Below are positions 56,079 through 64,000 of a stretch of 64,000 bases of DNA, one piece after another. Source of the DNA: Leucobacter chromiireducens (lineage in GTDB: Bacteria > Actinomycetota > Actinomycetes > Actinomycetales > Microbacteriaceae); the NCBI RefSeq assembly GCF_003917135.1, contig NZ_RPDI01000008.1:7265-71264 (forward strand), given 5' to 3'. The notes beneath the pieces were generated by a model. That model saw only the letters and a program-made list of their open reading frames with translations, was not told the origin of the DNA and ran no database searches. Each line of letters opens with the position of its first letter. The stretch's first letter is position 1. The position numbers and the translations under genes were made by a program.

Positions 56079-57746
56079 ATGTCACGCGTTCCCTCGTCCC
56101 CCGCAGTGTCGACCCCCGCCGGCTCGGCCGGGGGCGCACAGCTCACCGCAGCCGGGCTCTCGCTCCGCCGCGGCGGGCGCACCCTCGTCTCTGAGCTCAC
56201 GCTCACCGTCGACGCCGCCACCCGGCTCGCGATCGTCGGCGAGAACGGGCGAGGCAAATCCACCCTGCTCGCGGCGCTCGCAGGTGACTTCGAGCCCGAC
56301 ACGGGAACCGTGTCCAGGCACGGCAGGATCGCGGTCGCCGCGCAGGAGATGCCCCTCGCCGAGGGCGCAACCGTCGGGACCGCGGTCGCGTTCGCGATTC
56401 GCGACTCGCTCGCCGCGCTCGACGCGCTCGATCGCGCAGCCGAGGCGCTCGCCGAGGCGGGTGCCAGCCCCGAGACCGCCACGGCAGTCGAGACGCGGTA
56501 CGCCACGGCGCTCGACACCGCGACCCACCTCGATGCCTGGGACGCCGAGCGGCGCGTCACCCAGGCGCTCGAGGCGCTCGACGCCGAAACGAACCTCGCG
56601 CGGCCGCTCGCCGAGCTCTCCGTCGGGCAGCGCTACCGGGTGCGGCTCGCCTGCGTGCTCGCCGGCGACGCCGAGATCCTGCTCCTCGACGAGCCGACGA
56701 ACCACCTCGACGCGCGTGGGCTCGCCGCGCTCACCGACGCGCTGCGGGCGCGCGGCGGCGGCTACGCCCTGGTGAGTCACGACCGGCAGCTGCTGCGCGA
56801 CTGCGCGGAGGCCTTCCTCGACCTGGATCCCGCACCGGATGGGCGCGCGCAGCGCTTCAGCGGCGGCTACGCCGAGTTCCGCGCGGCGAAGCTCGCGGCG
56901 CGCGCCAGCTGGGAGCAACGCTACGCCGCGCAGCAGGCGGAGCTCGCGCAGGCCGCGGCGGACCTCGCGGCGGCGCAGGCGCGACTCAGCACGGGGTGGC
57001 GCCCGGAGAAGGGCACCGGCAAGCACCAGCGCGCCAGCCGCGCGCCGGCGATCGTGCAGAGCGTGCGGCGCCGACAGGCCGCGCTCGACACGGCCGCGAT
57101 CCCGCTCCCGGAGCCCCCGCTCGCGCTCGCCGCGCCGCGGGCCCTCGTCCGCGCCAGCGGCCCGCTGCTCCTCGCCGACGGCGTGAGCCTCGCGCCCCGG
57201 CTCGGCACGCGGGTGAGCTGCGCGCTCGCCGCAGGCGAGCGACTGCTCGTGCGCGGTCCGAACGGTGCGGGCAAGTCCACGCTGCTCGGGATCCTGGCCG
57301 GTCAGCTCACGCCTGCGACGGGCGGCGTGCGGCTGCACCCCGAGGCGCATCGCGAGCTGCTCGCGCAGGAGGAATCGTTTTCGGGGGGGCGGAGCGCCGC
57401 CGAGCTGTTCCGGGCGCGGCTCGGGCTCCTCCGCAGCCGCGGCGTCCTCCCCGAGGCCGGCGATGGGCCGGCGACGCTCACCGAGCTCGGGCTCCTCACC
57501 GCCCGCGAGAGCCAGGTGCCCGTGGCCGAACTCTCCGTTGGGCAACAGCGCCGACTCGCGCTCGCGCTGTGCCTCGTCGCACGCCCCGACGTGCTCCTGC
57601 TCGACGAGCCGAGCAACCACCTCTCGCTCACGCTCGTTGAGGAGCTCACCGAGGCGCTCGCGGCCTCGGCCGCGGCGATCGTCGTCTCCACACACGATCG
57701 GGCGCTGCTCGCGGACCTCGCCTCCTGGCCGACGCTCACGCTGTGA
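56079..57746 (+). CDS. ABC-F ATPase, antibiotic-resistance type
   Basis: A 555-residue protein with two ABC ATPase halves. First half: Walker A GENGRGKST, signature LSVGQRYR, LLDEPTNHLD. The linker region WRPEKGTGKHQRASRAPAIVQSVRRRQ matches the interdomain (P-site tRNA-interacting) segment of antibiotic-resistance ABC-F proteins such as TlrC/OleB/VarM. Second half: GPNGAGKST, LSVGQQRR, LLLDEPSNHLS. Such proteins push drugs (macrolides, lincosamides, streptogramins, pleuromutilins) off the ribosome. It is preceded by a leader peptide and has an AAGGACACC-type site. The exact drug range cannot be read. Confidence 0.9.
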   Translation: MSRVPSSPAVSTPAGSAGGAQLTAAGLSLRRGGRTLVSELTLTVDAATRLAIVGENGRGKSTLLAALAGDFEPDTGTVSRHGRIAVAAQEMPLAEGATVGTAVAFAIRDSLAALDALDRAAEALAEAGASPETATAVETRYATALDTATHLDAWDAERRVTQALEALDAETNLARPLAELSVGQRYRVRLACVLAGDAEILLLDEPTNHLDARGLAALTDALRARGGGYALVSHDRQLLRDCAEAFLDLDPAPDGRAQRFSGGYAEFRAAKLAARASWEQRYAAQQAELAQAAADLAAAQARLSTGWRPEKGTGKHQRASRAPAIVQSVRRRQAALDTAAIPLPEPPLALAAPRALVRASGPLLLADGVSLAPRLGTRVSCALAAGERLLVRGPNGAGKSTLLGILAGQLTPATGGVRLHPEAHRELLAQEESFSGGRSAAELFRARLGLLRSRGVLPEAGDGPATLTELGLLTARESQVPVAELSVGQQRRLALALCLVARPDVLLLDEPSNHLSLTLVEELTEALAASAAAIVVSTHDRALLADLASWPTLTL

Positions 57747-57768
57747 TGCTGCGCGCGCTGTGATACGG

Positions 57769-57795
57769 CCCGGGGCACCCGGTTGGTGCCCCGGG
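57769..57795. terminator. Two-way terminator between ABC-F and tetR genes
   Basis: Perfect 11-bp arms cccggggcacc (57769-57779) and ggtgccccggg (57785-57795), ending just before the TetR stop. Confidence 0.9.
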
Positions 57796-58434
57796 TCAGC
57801 TCCCGGCGATCTCGCCGAACAGGTAGCGGTCGAGCGTCGGGCCAATCGCGGCGGCGAGCTCGTCCCGCGGGAGGTCTGCGAGCGGCGGCACGCGGAGCAC
57901 GTAGCGCGCGATGACGGTGCCGAGCAGGTGGGAGCCGACGAGCGTGACGCGCAGCTCCGTCTGCTCGCCGGGCAGGAGCGGGGTCAGCCGCGTGATGAGC
58001 TCCCGCGAGATGAAGTTCAGGAAGATCCGGCGCGATTCCTCGTGCGTGCCCAGGTTTCTCACTAGGCCGATGAACGCCGGCCCCATCTCGGACTCCTCGA
58101 GCGCGGTGAGCACCGTGCGGAGGTAGGCGGTGCCGAGCGAGCCGCCGGGCGGCACGGAGTCGCTCGTGAGCAGCGTGGGGAACCCCCAGGACTCGAACGC
58201 GGCGGCGAGCATCGCGGTGAAGAGTTCCCCCTTCGTGCCGAAGTAGTAGTGCACGAGCTTCGTGTCGACGCCGGCCTCGGCGGCGATCGCGCGGATCGTC
58301 GCACCCTGGTACCCGTGCTCGTGGAACTGGGTGGTCGCCGCCGCGAGGATCTGCGCACGCCCGGACTCCCCGGCGACGCGGCGGCCCCGGCGCGCGGGCG
58401 CACCATCCTCGGCGGCGTTTCGCGGTGCGGTCAT
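57796..58434 (-). CDS. TetR family transcriptional repressor
   Basis: A 212-residue TetR regulator. The N-terminal helix-turn-helix (ILAAATTQFHEHGYQGATIRAIAAEAGVDTKLVHYYFGTKGELF) is complete; the C-terminal ligand domain is unassigned. The start at 58434 has GAGAGGGG ahead; an upstream GTG at 58506 would add 24 repetitive residues. It is divergent from the efflux operon, with two palindromic sites between them. Confidence 0.88.
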   Translation of the reverse strand: MTAPRNAAEDGAPARRGRRVAGESGRAQILAAATTQFHEHGYQGATIRAIAAEAGVDTKLVHYYFGTKGELFTAMLAAAFESWGFPTLLTSDSVPPGGSLGTAYLRTVLTALEESEMGPAFIGLVRNLGTHEESRRIFLNFISRELITRLTPLLPGEQTELRVTLVGSHLLGTVIARYVLRVPPLADLPRDELAAAIGPTLDRYLFGEIAGS

Positions 58435-58532
58435 CGACCCGTCCCCTCTCGCGGTGCGGCGCAGCGGCCGGCTGACTGGCCGGCTGACTGGCGTGCTGAC
58501 TGACACGCTCAGCGTAGCAAGCTCCCCGCTAT

Positions 58533-58548
58533 TTCACTTCTCGGTGAA
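58533..58548. promoter_or_regulatory. TetR operator 1
   Basis: TTCAC-TTCTCG-GTGAA, a perfect 5-bp-arm palindrome covering the -35 region of the efflux operon promoter. Confidence 0.7.
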
Positions 58549-58554
58549 TTGAGC

Positions 58555-58560
58555 TATCCT
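58555..58560 (+). promoter_or_regulatory. -10 box of the efflux operon
   Basis: TATCCT, between the two operators; RNA would start near 58567 and be covered by operator 2. Confidence 0.6.
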
Positions 58561-58563
58561 CAT

Positions 58564-58579
58564 TTCATCGCTTGGTGAA
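58564..58579. promoter_or_regulatory. TetR operator 2
   Basis: TTCAT-CGCTTG-GTGAA, one mismatch from operator 1 and 31 bp from it centre to centre (three helical turns), overlapping the transcription start. Confidence 0.7.
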
Positions 58580-58593
58580 TTGAGGAGGCGGCG

Positions 58594-59892
58594 ATGCGCG
58601 CGATCATCATGAAGGAGTTCCGCGAGCTGGCGCGAGACCGGCGCACGCTCGCCATGCTGGTGGCGCTCCCCGTGCTCCTGCTCATCATCTTCGGCTACGC
58701 GGCGAACTTCGCGGTCGACCGCTTCGCGGTCGCGGTGATCGGCCCCTCGGCGCCGGCGCTCCAGAGCGAGCTCGCGGACACCACCGCCGCCGACAGCCTC
58801 GAGTTCGTCCACCCCGAGACCGCGGGGGCCGGCGATCGCGCCGAGGCACTCGAACTCCTGCGCCGCGGGGCTGCGGACGCCGTGGTGGTCGCGCGCAGCG
58901 ACGCCGCGGACGAGAACGCCGCACTCGCGGACCGCATGCGCGTCTCCCTCGACGGCAGCAGCCTGTTCACGGCCCAGTCCGCGCAGGGCGTCTTCATGCA
59001 GATCGTCGCGGAGGACGGCCAGGACCGGCTCGCCGAGGTCCGCGCCACCGCAGAGCAGGCGCGAGCGGACGCGAGCGCGGCGCAGGAGGACTTCACCCGC
59101 TTCGGCGAGGAGATCGCGGCGTACGGCGCGCGCGTGCAGGCGGCGCTCGCCTCCGGTGAAGCCCCGCCGGCGCCTCCGAGCACGCCGACGCCGACCGCGC
59201 TTCCGGAGTTCCCCGACGTCGCGACCCCGAGCACCGACCCGGACGCGTTCATCACGGTGGAGTTCAACCCCGACCTCAAGACCTCCTGGGTCATGGTGCC
59301 CGGGCTGATCGGTCTCATCCTGCTGTTCATCGGCGCGCTGATCACGAGCATCGGGCTCGTGCGCGAGCGCGAGACCGGCACCCTCGAACAGCTCGCCGTG
59401 ATGCCGCTGCGGCCCGCCGCGATCATCTTCGGCAAGATCGCGCCGTACTTCCTCCTCGCCCTCCTCGACATGGCCGCCGTCACCGCGCTCGGCGTGTGGC
59501 TCTTCGGCATCCCGTTCGTCGGCAGCCTCGCGCTGTTCACCCTCGCCGCGCTAGTGTTCCTGTTCGTCGTGCTCGGCGCTGGGGTGTTCATCTCCTCCGT
59601 GTCCCAGAGCACAGGCCAGGCGATCCAACTGGCGATCCTGTTCGTGGTGCCGCAGGTGCTGCTCTCCGGCCTCATCTTCCCGCTCGAGGCGATGCCGATC
59701 GGCGTGCGCTGGATCGGATACGCCCTCCCGCTCACCTGGTTCCGCGAGATCAGCCAGGGCGTCATGCTGCGCGGGGCTGGGCTCGACACACTGTGGTTCC
59801 CCCTCACGGTCCTCGCGGGCATGGCGGTCCTCGTGTTCGGCGCCGCGACCCTGCGAATGCGACACGCGCTCACCCACGGCGGAGCGCGCTGA
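58594..59892 (+). CDS. ABC-2 type efflux permease
   Basis: A 432-residue permease. One helix lies near the N-terminus (residues 16-34), then an extracytoplasmic region of about 190 residues with an Ala/Glu-rich possible coiled coil (about 140-180) and a Pro/Thr linker, then five helices (PGLIGLILLFIGALI onward). The pattern is that of ABC-2 exporters (DrrB/YhhJ-like). GAGGAGG lies ahead of the ATG. Its stop overlaps the ATPase start (TGATG). It probably exports a drug or lipid; substrate unknown. Confidence 0.85.
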   Translation: MRAIIMKEFRELARDRRTLAMLVALPVLLLIIFGYAANFAVDRFAVAVIGPSAPALQSELADTTAADSLEFVHPETAGAGDRAEALELLRRGAADAVVVARSDAADENAALADRMRVSLDGSSLFTAQSAQGVFMQIVAEDGQDRLAEVRATAEQARADASAAQEDFTRFGEEIAAYGARVQAALASGEAPPAPPSTPTPTALPEFPDVATPSTDPDAFITVEFNPDLKTSWVMVPGLIGLILLFIGALITSIGLVRERETGTLEQLAVMPLRPAAIIFGKIAPYFLLALLDMAAVTALGVWLFGIPFVGSLALFTLAALVFLFVVLGAGVFISSVSQSTGQAIQLAILFVVPQVLLSGLIFPLEAMPIGVRWIGYALPLTWFREISQGVMLRGAGLDTLWFPLTVLAGMAVLVFGAATLRMRHALTHGGAR

Positions 59893-61730
59893 TGACCGCC
59901 GTGACCGTGCGCGCCGAGCGCGTCGCCGTGACCCTCGCTGGCCGGCCGGCGCTCTCGGGCTTCAGCGGCACCTTCTCCCCCGGCACGGTCTCCGCCCTCA
60001 TCGGCGGCGACGGGGCCGGCAAGTCGACGCTGTTGCGCGCCCTCGCCGGGCGGCTGCCGGTCTCGGCCGGACGCATCACCGGGGTCCCCGCGGAGCGGCG
60101 CCGGCTCGGGTTCCAGCCGACGGAGGCCGGCGTGTGGCGCTCGCTGTCCGTCGCGGAGAACCTCGCGTTCGTCGCGAGCGTCTTCCGCCTCCCCGCCGCG
60201 ACCGCGCGGGATCGTGGCGAGCTCCTGCTCGAACGCGCTGGCCTGCAGGACGCGCGCGGCCGCCTCGCCGGGGCGCTCTCCGGGGGGATGCGGCAGAAGC
60301 TCGGCGTGGTGCTCGCGACGCTCCACGAACCCGAGCTCGTGCTGCTCGACGAGCCGAGCACGGGCGTCGACCCGATCAGCCGGGCCGAGCTCTGGGCGCT
60401 GATCGCCGGCGCGGCGGCCGATGGCGCGACCGTCGTGTTCGCGACGAGCTACCTCGACGAGGCCGAGCGCGCGTCCCAGCTGCACCTGCTCGGGGGCGGA
60501 ATCGTGCTCGCCGAGGGCACCGCGGCCGACGTGATCGCGCGTGCGCCAGGCGCGCTCTGGGCGGCCCCGGCCGACTCGTCGCAGGCGCGCGCCGCGGACG
60601 CCGGGACCCCAGCGGACGCCGGGAGCCCGGCGGGGGCCGGGTGGCGGCGCGGCAACACCGTGTTCCGCTGGCACCGCGATCCTGCCGCGCCGGCACCCGC
60701 GGGCTTCCGCGCCGCGACCCCCGACCTCGAGAACGCGAGCATCGCGCTCCTGCTCCGCGCGGAGGAGCACACCTCGGCCGCCGGCCAGCCGCCGCTGACA
60801 CCCCGGCCCGCGCCAGCCGACACGGCCGCGCGGCCGCTCGTCGACGTGGCCGGGGCGGTGCAGCGGTTCGGGAGCGTCACCGCCCTCGACGGCGTCTCGC
60901 TCACCGTCGGCCCCGGCGAGATCGTCGGCCTGCTCGGCGGCAACGGCGCGGGCAAGACCACCCTCATGCGGGTGCTCCTGGGGCTCGAGACGCCGAGCGC
61001 GGGCAGCGTGGAGGTCTTCGGCGCGGCGCCCTCCCGCGCTGGGCGTCGCAGCGTCGGCTACGTCGCGCAGGGCATGGGCCTGTACCCGAGCCTCTCCGCC
61101 GCGGCGAACCTGAGCTTCGTCGCCGCCGTGCAGGGCGTTCCGGTGCCCGGGGAGCTCGCGGCCTGGGCGCAGCAGTGGGGGCACGCGCCGGCCGCCGAGC
61201 TGCCGCTCGGGGCCAGGCGCCAGCTCGCGTGCGCCGCGGCCGCGCTCCACGCCCCAGCGCTCCTCGTGCTCGACGAACCCACCTCGGGTATGGATGCCCT
61301 CTCACGCACCCGACTGTGGAACGATCTGCACCAGCAGGCCGACGCGGGCGCCGGGATCCTCGTCAGCACGCACTACATGCAGGAGGCGGCGCAGTGCGAC
61401 CGGCTCGTGGTGCTCACTGGCGGGCGCGTCTCGGGCGCCGGTACCCTCGCCGAGGTGATCGCGGGGCACCGCTCGGTGAGCGTGACCACGCCCGAGTGGG
61501 CCGCCGCGTTCACGCTGCTGCGGGCCGCCGGCCTGCCGGCGCTCCTCGACGGCCGAACGCTCCGCGTGCCCGGCGTGCCGCGCGCACGCATCGCCGCGGC
61601 CCTCGCGCCGATCCAGGCGTCGGGCGCTGCGGTCGAGCTCGCGGAACTCCCGGCCACCCTCGAGGAAACCATGCTGCTCGCCGCGCGCCCCTTCCCCAGC
61701 CCGGCAGCTGCTGGCACAATGCTGCCATGA
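59892..61730 (+). CDS. Fused double ABC ATPase of the efflux operon
   Basis: A 612-residue protein with two ATPase domains in one chain. First: Walker A GGDGAGKST, signature LSGGMRQK, LVLLDEPSTGVD. Then a Pro/Ala-rich linker with a degenerate AGTPADAGSPAGAG repeat. Second: GGNGAGKTT, a degenerate signature LPLGARRQL in place of LSGGQ, and LLVLDEPTSGMD. The layout resembles the ATPase part of RbbA/YhiH-type transporters, but without a fused permease. The second signature suggests that one of the two sites is weak or non-catalytic. Translation is coupled to both neighbours (TGATG, ATGA). Confidence 0.87.
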   Translation: MTAVTVRAERVAVTLAGRPALSGFSGTFSPGTVSALIGGDGAGKSTLLRALAGRLPVSAGRITGVPAERRRLGFQPTEAGVWRSLSVAENLAFVASVFRLPAATARDRGELLLERAGLQDARGRLAGALSGGMRQKLGVVLATLHEPELVLLDEPSTGVDPISRAELWALIAGAAADGATVVFATSYLDEAERASQLHLLGGGIVLAEGTAADVIARAPGALWAAPADSSQARAADAGTPADAGSPAGAGWRRGNTVFRWHRDPAAPAPAGFRAATPDLENASIALLLRAEEHTSAAGQPPLTPRPAPADTAARPLVDVAGAVQRFGSVTALDGVSLTVGPGEIVGLLGGNGAGKTTLMRVLLGLETPSAGSVEVFGAAPSRAGRRSVGYVAQGMGLYPSLSAAANLSFVAAVQGVPVPGELAAWAQQWGHAPAAELPLGARRQLACAAAALHAPALLVLDEPTSGMDALSRTRLWNDLHQQADAGAGILVSTHYMQEAAQCDRLVVLTGGRVSGAGTLAEVIAGHRSVSVTTPEWAAAFTLLRAAGLPALLDGRTLRVPGVPRARIAAALAPIQASGAAVELAELPATLEETMLLAARPFPSPAAAGTMLP

Positions 61731-62206
61731 ATATCGCACAGCCCCAGTACGATTCGCCGACGCTCACGCAGCGCGCCGAGCAGCACCTCGCGGTGGTGCG
61801 CGACACGGTTCAGCTGGACGCGATCCCGGCGCTCTACGACCGCGCCTTCCCGCTGATCTTCGCCGCGCTGGAGGCCGCGGGGACCGCCCCGAGCGGCGCC
61901 CCGTACGGTGTGGTGCACGGTGCGCCAGGCGACACCCTCGACCTCTCCGTCGCGGTGCCCGTCGACGCGCCGGTTGCGCCGAGCGGCGAGGTGCAGGCGG
62001 AGACCCTCCCTGCCGGCACGGTGGCGACGCTGCTCGTCCGCGGCGACTACAGCGGCCTCGCCGACGCCTACGCGTTCCTCTTCGAGTGGCTCGCCGAGGC
62101 CGGGCACACGCCGCTCGGCCTCGCCTGGGAGCAGTATCTCACCGAGCCGGAGCCCGGCGGGGATCCCGCGCTGAATGAAACGCTGCTCGGCGTGCACCTG
62201 GCCTGA
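61727..62206 (+). CDS. GyrI-like small-molecule-binding protein
   Basis: A 159-residue protein of the GyrI-like (AraC effector-binding) fold: LAVVRDTVQLDAIPALYDRAFPLIFAALEAAG at the start, a central VVHG...VAVPVDAPV, and TLLVRGDYSGLADAYAFLFEWLAEAG, LAWEQYLTEP at the end. Such domains bind drugs or act as toxin antagonists. Its ATG overlaps the ATPase stop, so it belongs to the efflux operon and may bind or degrade the exported compound. Confidence 0.8.
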   Translation: MNIAQPQYDSPTLTQRAEQHLAVVRDTVQLDAIPALYDRAFPLIFAALEAAGTAPSGAPYGVVHGAPGDTLDLSVAVPVDAPVAPSGEVQAETLPAGTVATLLVRGDYSGLADAYAFLFEWLAEAGHTPLGLAWEQYLTEPEPGGDPALNETLLGVHLA

Positions 62207-62218
62207 TGCTCTCGCCGG

Positions 62219-62224
62219 TAGACT
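62219..62224 (+). promoter_or_regulatory. Possible -10 box of valS
   Basis: TAGACT, about 127 nt ahead of the valS ATG. The leader in between has no recognised riboswitch. Confidence 0.4.
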
Positions 62225-62351
62225 GATCGGGTACACCATCAGGCACCAGGGCGAACGCGGTGACACGCAGACCGCCCGACGACGCGGTGCCGCCCACATC
62301 GAGCCCGACCGCGAGAGAGTTCGCCGCGCGTCGAGAACGGAGCCCCCAGGT

Positions 62352-64000
62352 ATGAGCGCGATCCCCGACAAGCCGGCACTCGAAGGCCTCGAAGCGAAGT
62401 GGGGCCCGGTATGGGAAGAGGCTGGGACGTACGCGTTCCCCCGCGAGGGCGCAACCGCCGCGGACGTCTACAGCATTGACACGCCCCCGCCCACCGCCTC
62501 GGGTTCGCTGCACGTCGGCCACGTGTTCTCCTACACGCACACCGACACGGTGGCGCGCTACCAGCGCATGCAGGGCAAGCGCGTGTTCTACCCGATGGGC
62601 TGGGACGACAACGGTCTCCCCACCGAGCGCCGCGTTCAGAACTACTACGGCGTGCGCTGCGATCCCTCGCTCCCCTACGTCGAGGGCTTCGTCCCCCCGC
62701 ACGACGGCGGCGACGGCAAGAGCATCAAGGCGGCCGACCAGCAGCCCATCTCGCGCCGCAACTTCATCGAGCTGTGCGAACGCCTCACCGTCGAGGACGA
62801 GAAGCAGTTCGAGGATCTCTGGCGCACGCTCGGCCTGTCGGTCGACTGGTCGCAGAGCTACCGCACCATCGGCGCCGACTCGCTGCGCGCCTCGCAGCTC
62901 GCGTTCCTCCGCAACATCGAGCGCGGCGAGGCCTACCAGGCGCAGGCCCCGACGCTCTGGGACATCACCTTCCGCACGGCGGTCGCGCAGGCCGAGCTCG
63001 AGGACCGCGAGCAGCCGAGCGCGTACCACACGCTCGCGTTCCACAAGTCCGACGGCTCGGGTGACATCCTCATCGACACGACGCGCCCCGAGCTGCTCGC
63101 AGCCTGCGTCGCGCTCGTTGCGCACCCCGACGATGAGCGCTTCCAGCCGCTCTTCGGCACCACCGTGCGCACCCCGATCTTCGACGTCGAGGTGCCGATC
63201 GTCGCGCACCACCTCGCCAAGCAGGACAAGGGCACCGGCATCGCGATGATCTGCACGTTCGGCGACGTGACCGACGTGATCTGGTGGCGCGAGCTCGACC
63301 TCCCCAACCGCGCGATCCTCGGCTTCGACGGCCGCGTGATCAGCGAGGCGCCGGAGGCCATCACCTCCGAGGCCGGCCGCGAGGCGTACGCGCAGATCGC
63401 GGGCAAGACCGTGTTCAGCGCGAAGCAGACCATGGTCGAACTGCTGCAGGCGTCCGGCGAGCTGACGGGCGAGATCCGCAAGATCACGCACCCCGTGAAG
63501 TTCTTCGAGAAGGGCGATAAGCCCCTCGAGATCGTCTCAACGCGCCAGTGGTATATCACGAACGGCGCACGCGACGAGTCGCTCCGCGAGCGCCTCCTCG
63601 CGCACGGCAAGGAGCTCGAGTGGCACCCCGACTTCATGCGGGTGCGCTACGAGAACTGGGTGGAGGGCCTGTCGGGCGACTGGCTGATCTCGCGCCAGCG
63701 CTTCTTCGGCGTGCCGATCCCGGTCTGGTACCCGCTCGACGCCGACGGCAACCCCGTGTTCGACGAGCCGATCCTCCCCACGCCCGAGCAGCTGCCCGTC
63801 GACCCGTCGAGTGACGTGCCTGCCGGGTTCACGGAGGCGCAGCGCGGCGTTGCCGGCGGCTTCCAGGGCGAGGTCGACGTGATGGACACGTGGGCCACCT
63901 CCTCGCTCACCCCGCAGCTCGCTGGCGGCTGGGAGCGCGATCCCGAGCTGTTCGATCTCGTCTACCCGTACAGCCTGCGCCCGCAGGGCCAGGACATCAT
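62352..64000 (+). CDS. valS: Valine--tRNA ligase, N-terminal part
   Basis: The frame runs off the right edge after 549 codons. LEAKWGPVWEEAGTYAF, the HIGH motif as HVGH at 54-57 (GSLHVGHVFSYTHTDT) and QRMQGKRVFYPMGWDDNGLPTERRVQN are seen; the editing domain has LIDTTRPELLAACVALVAHPDD, and DWLISRQRFFGVPIPVWY follows. KMSKS and the C-terminus are beyond the window. The ATG at 62352 has only a short AGG ahead. Confidence 0.95.
   Translation, partial: MSAIPDKPALEGLEAKWGPVWEEAGTYAFPREGATAADVYSIDTPPPTASGSLHVGHVFSYTHTDTVARYQRMQGKRVFYPMGWDDNGLPTERRVQNYYGVRCDPSLPYVEGFVPPHDGGDGKSIKAADQQPISRRNFIELCERLTVEDEKQFEDLWRTLGLSVDWSQSYRTIGADSLRASQLAFLRNIERGEAYQAQAPTLWDITFRTAVAQAELEDREQPSAYHTLAFHKSDGSGDILIDTTRPELLAACVALVAHPDDERFQPLFGTTVRTPIFDVEVPIVAHHLAKQDKGTGIAMICTFGDVTDVIWWRELDLPNRAILGFDGRVISEAPEAITSEAGREAYAQIAGKTVFSAKQTMVELLQASGELTGEIRKITHPVKFFEKGDKPLEIVSTRQWYITNGARDESLRERLLAHGKELEWHPDFMRVRYENWVEGLSGDWLISRQRFFGVPIPVWYPLDADGNPVFDEPILPTPEQLPVDPSSDVPAGFTEAQRGVAGGFQGEVDVMDTWATSSLTPQLAGGWERDPELFDLVYPYSLRPQGQDI

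Noticed and set aside
62225-62351. A T-box before valS
   Set aside because: A gcggtgccgccc stretch resembles the T-box core, but it lacks TGG-N-ACCGCG and no Val specifier stem was seen.

Overview
The window is a gene-dense, very GC-rich stretch of an actinobacterial chromosome. RbpA, WhiA, a Rieske protein inside a SUF operon, a DUF3099 protein, a TANNNT leaderless promoter style and the gene order all point to the family Microbacteriaceae (Leucobacter would fit; this is inference, no 16S is present). No rRNA, tRNA, CRISPR array, transposase or phage gene was seen.

Layout. 1-2.6 kb: the end of zapE, a PemK-like protein, a VOC protein, an orphan Rv0909-type antitoxin, then a 0.5 kb gene-free stretch with a dif-like Xer site and a second half-site. 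2.6-13 kb: PAP2 phosphatase, SpoU methyltransferase, alpha/beta hydrolase, epsilon-type exonuclease, rpmE2, an ABC ATPase, serB, a PEP-mutase-like protein, a FabG-type reductase, DUF3099, a small Cys/His protein, SURF1 and an ABC-F ATPase. 13-20 kb: the SUF Fe-S operon (sufB-sufD-Rieske-sufC-sufT) and heme A/O synthesis (ctaA, ctaB), with a repeat-filled 0.8 kb gap between the convergent ctaA and ctaB. 20-28.5 kb: central carbon metabolism (tkt-tal-pgi, then pgk-tpiA-secG-rbpA on the other strand) and sodA. 28.6-40.3 kb: whiA-rapZ-uvrC-uvrA with a LexA-like box, a siderophore-interacting protein, a VOC protein, an AraC regulator and uvrB. 40.4-46.5 kb: a DIP1984-family protein, a YcaQ-type glycosylase, an MLTR-type regulator, ilvD, an EndoIII-like glycosylase and ndk. 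46.6-52 kb: ileS-folC-DUF4233 behind an isoleucine T-box. 52.5-55.8 kb: a glycine betaine ABC importer. 55.9-57.7 kb: a seven-residue leaderless leader peptide and an antibiotic-resistance-type ABC-F. 57.8-62.2 kb: a TetR regulator divergent from an efflux operon (permease, double ATPase, GyrI-like protein), with two matching operators. 62.3-64 kb: the start of valS.

The most interesting signals are: the dif-like site paired with a second identical arm about 0.3 kb away, which looks like the scar of a Xer-exploiting element; the leader peptide MRVYFFI in front of the ABC-F gene; the paired TTCAC-N6-GTGAA operators of the efflux module; a family of 74-bp bipartite intergenic repeats; and the absence of gap, zwf, opcA and pgl from a sugar-metabolism cluster where relatives usually have them. 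Many genes appear to be transcribed without a leader (a TANNNT box 6-7 nt before the start codon).
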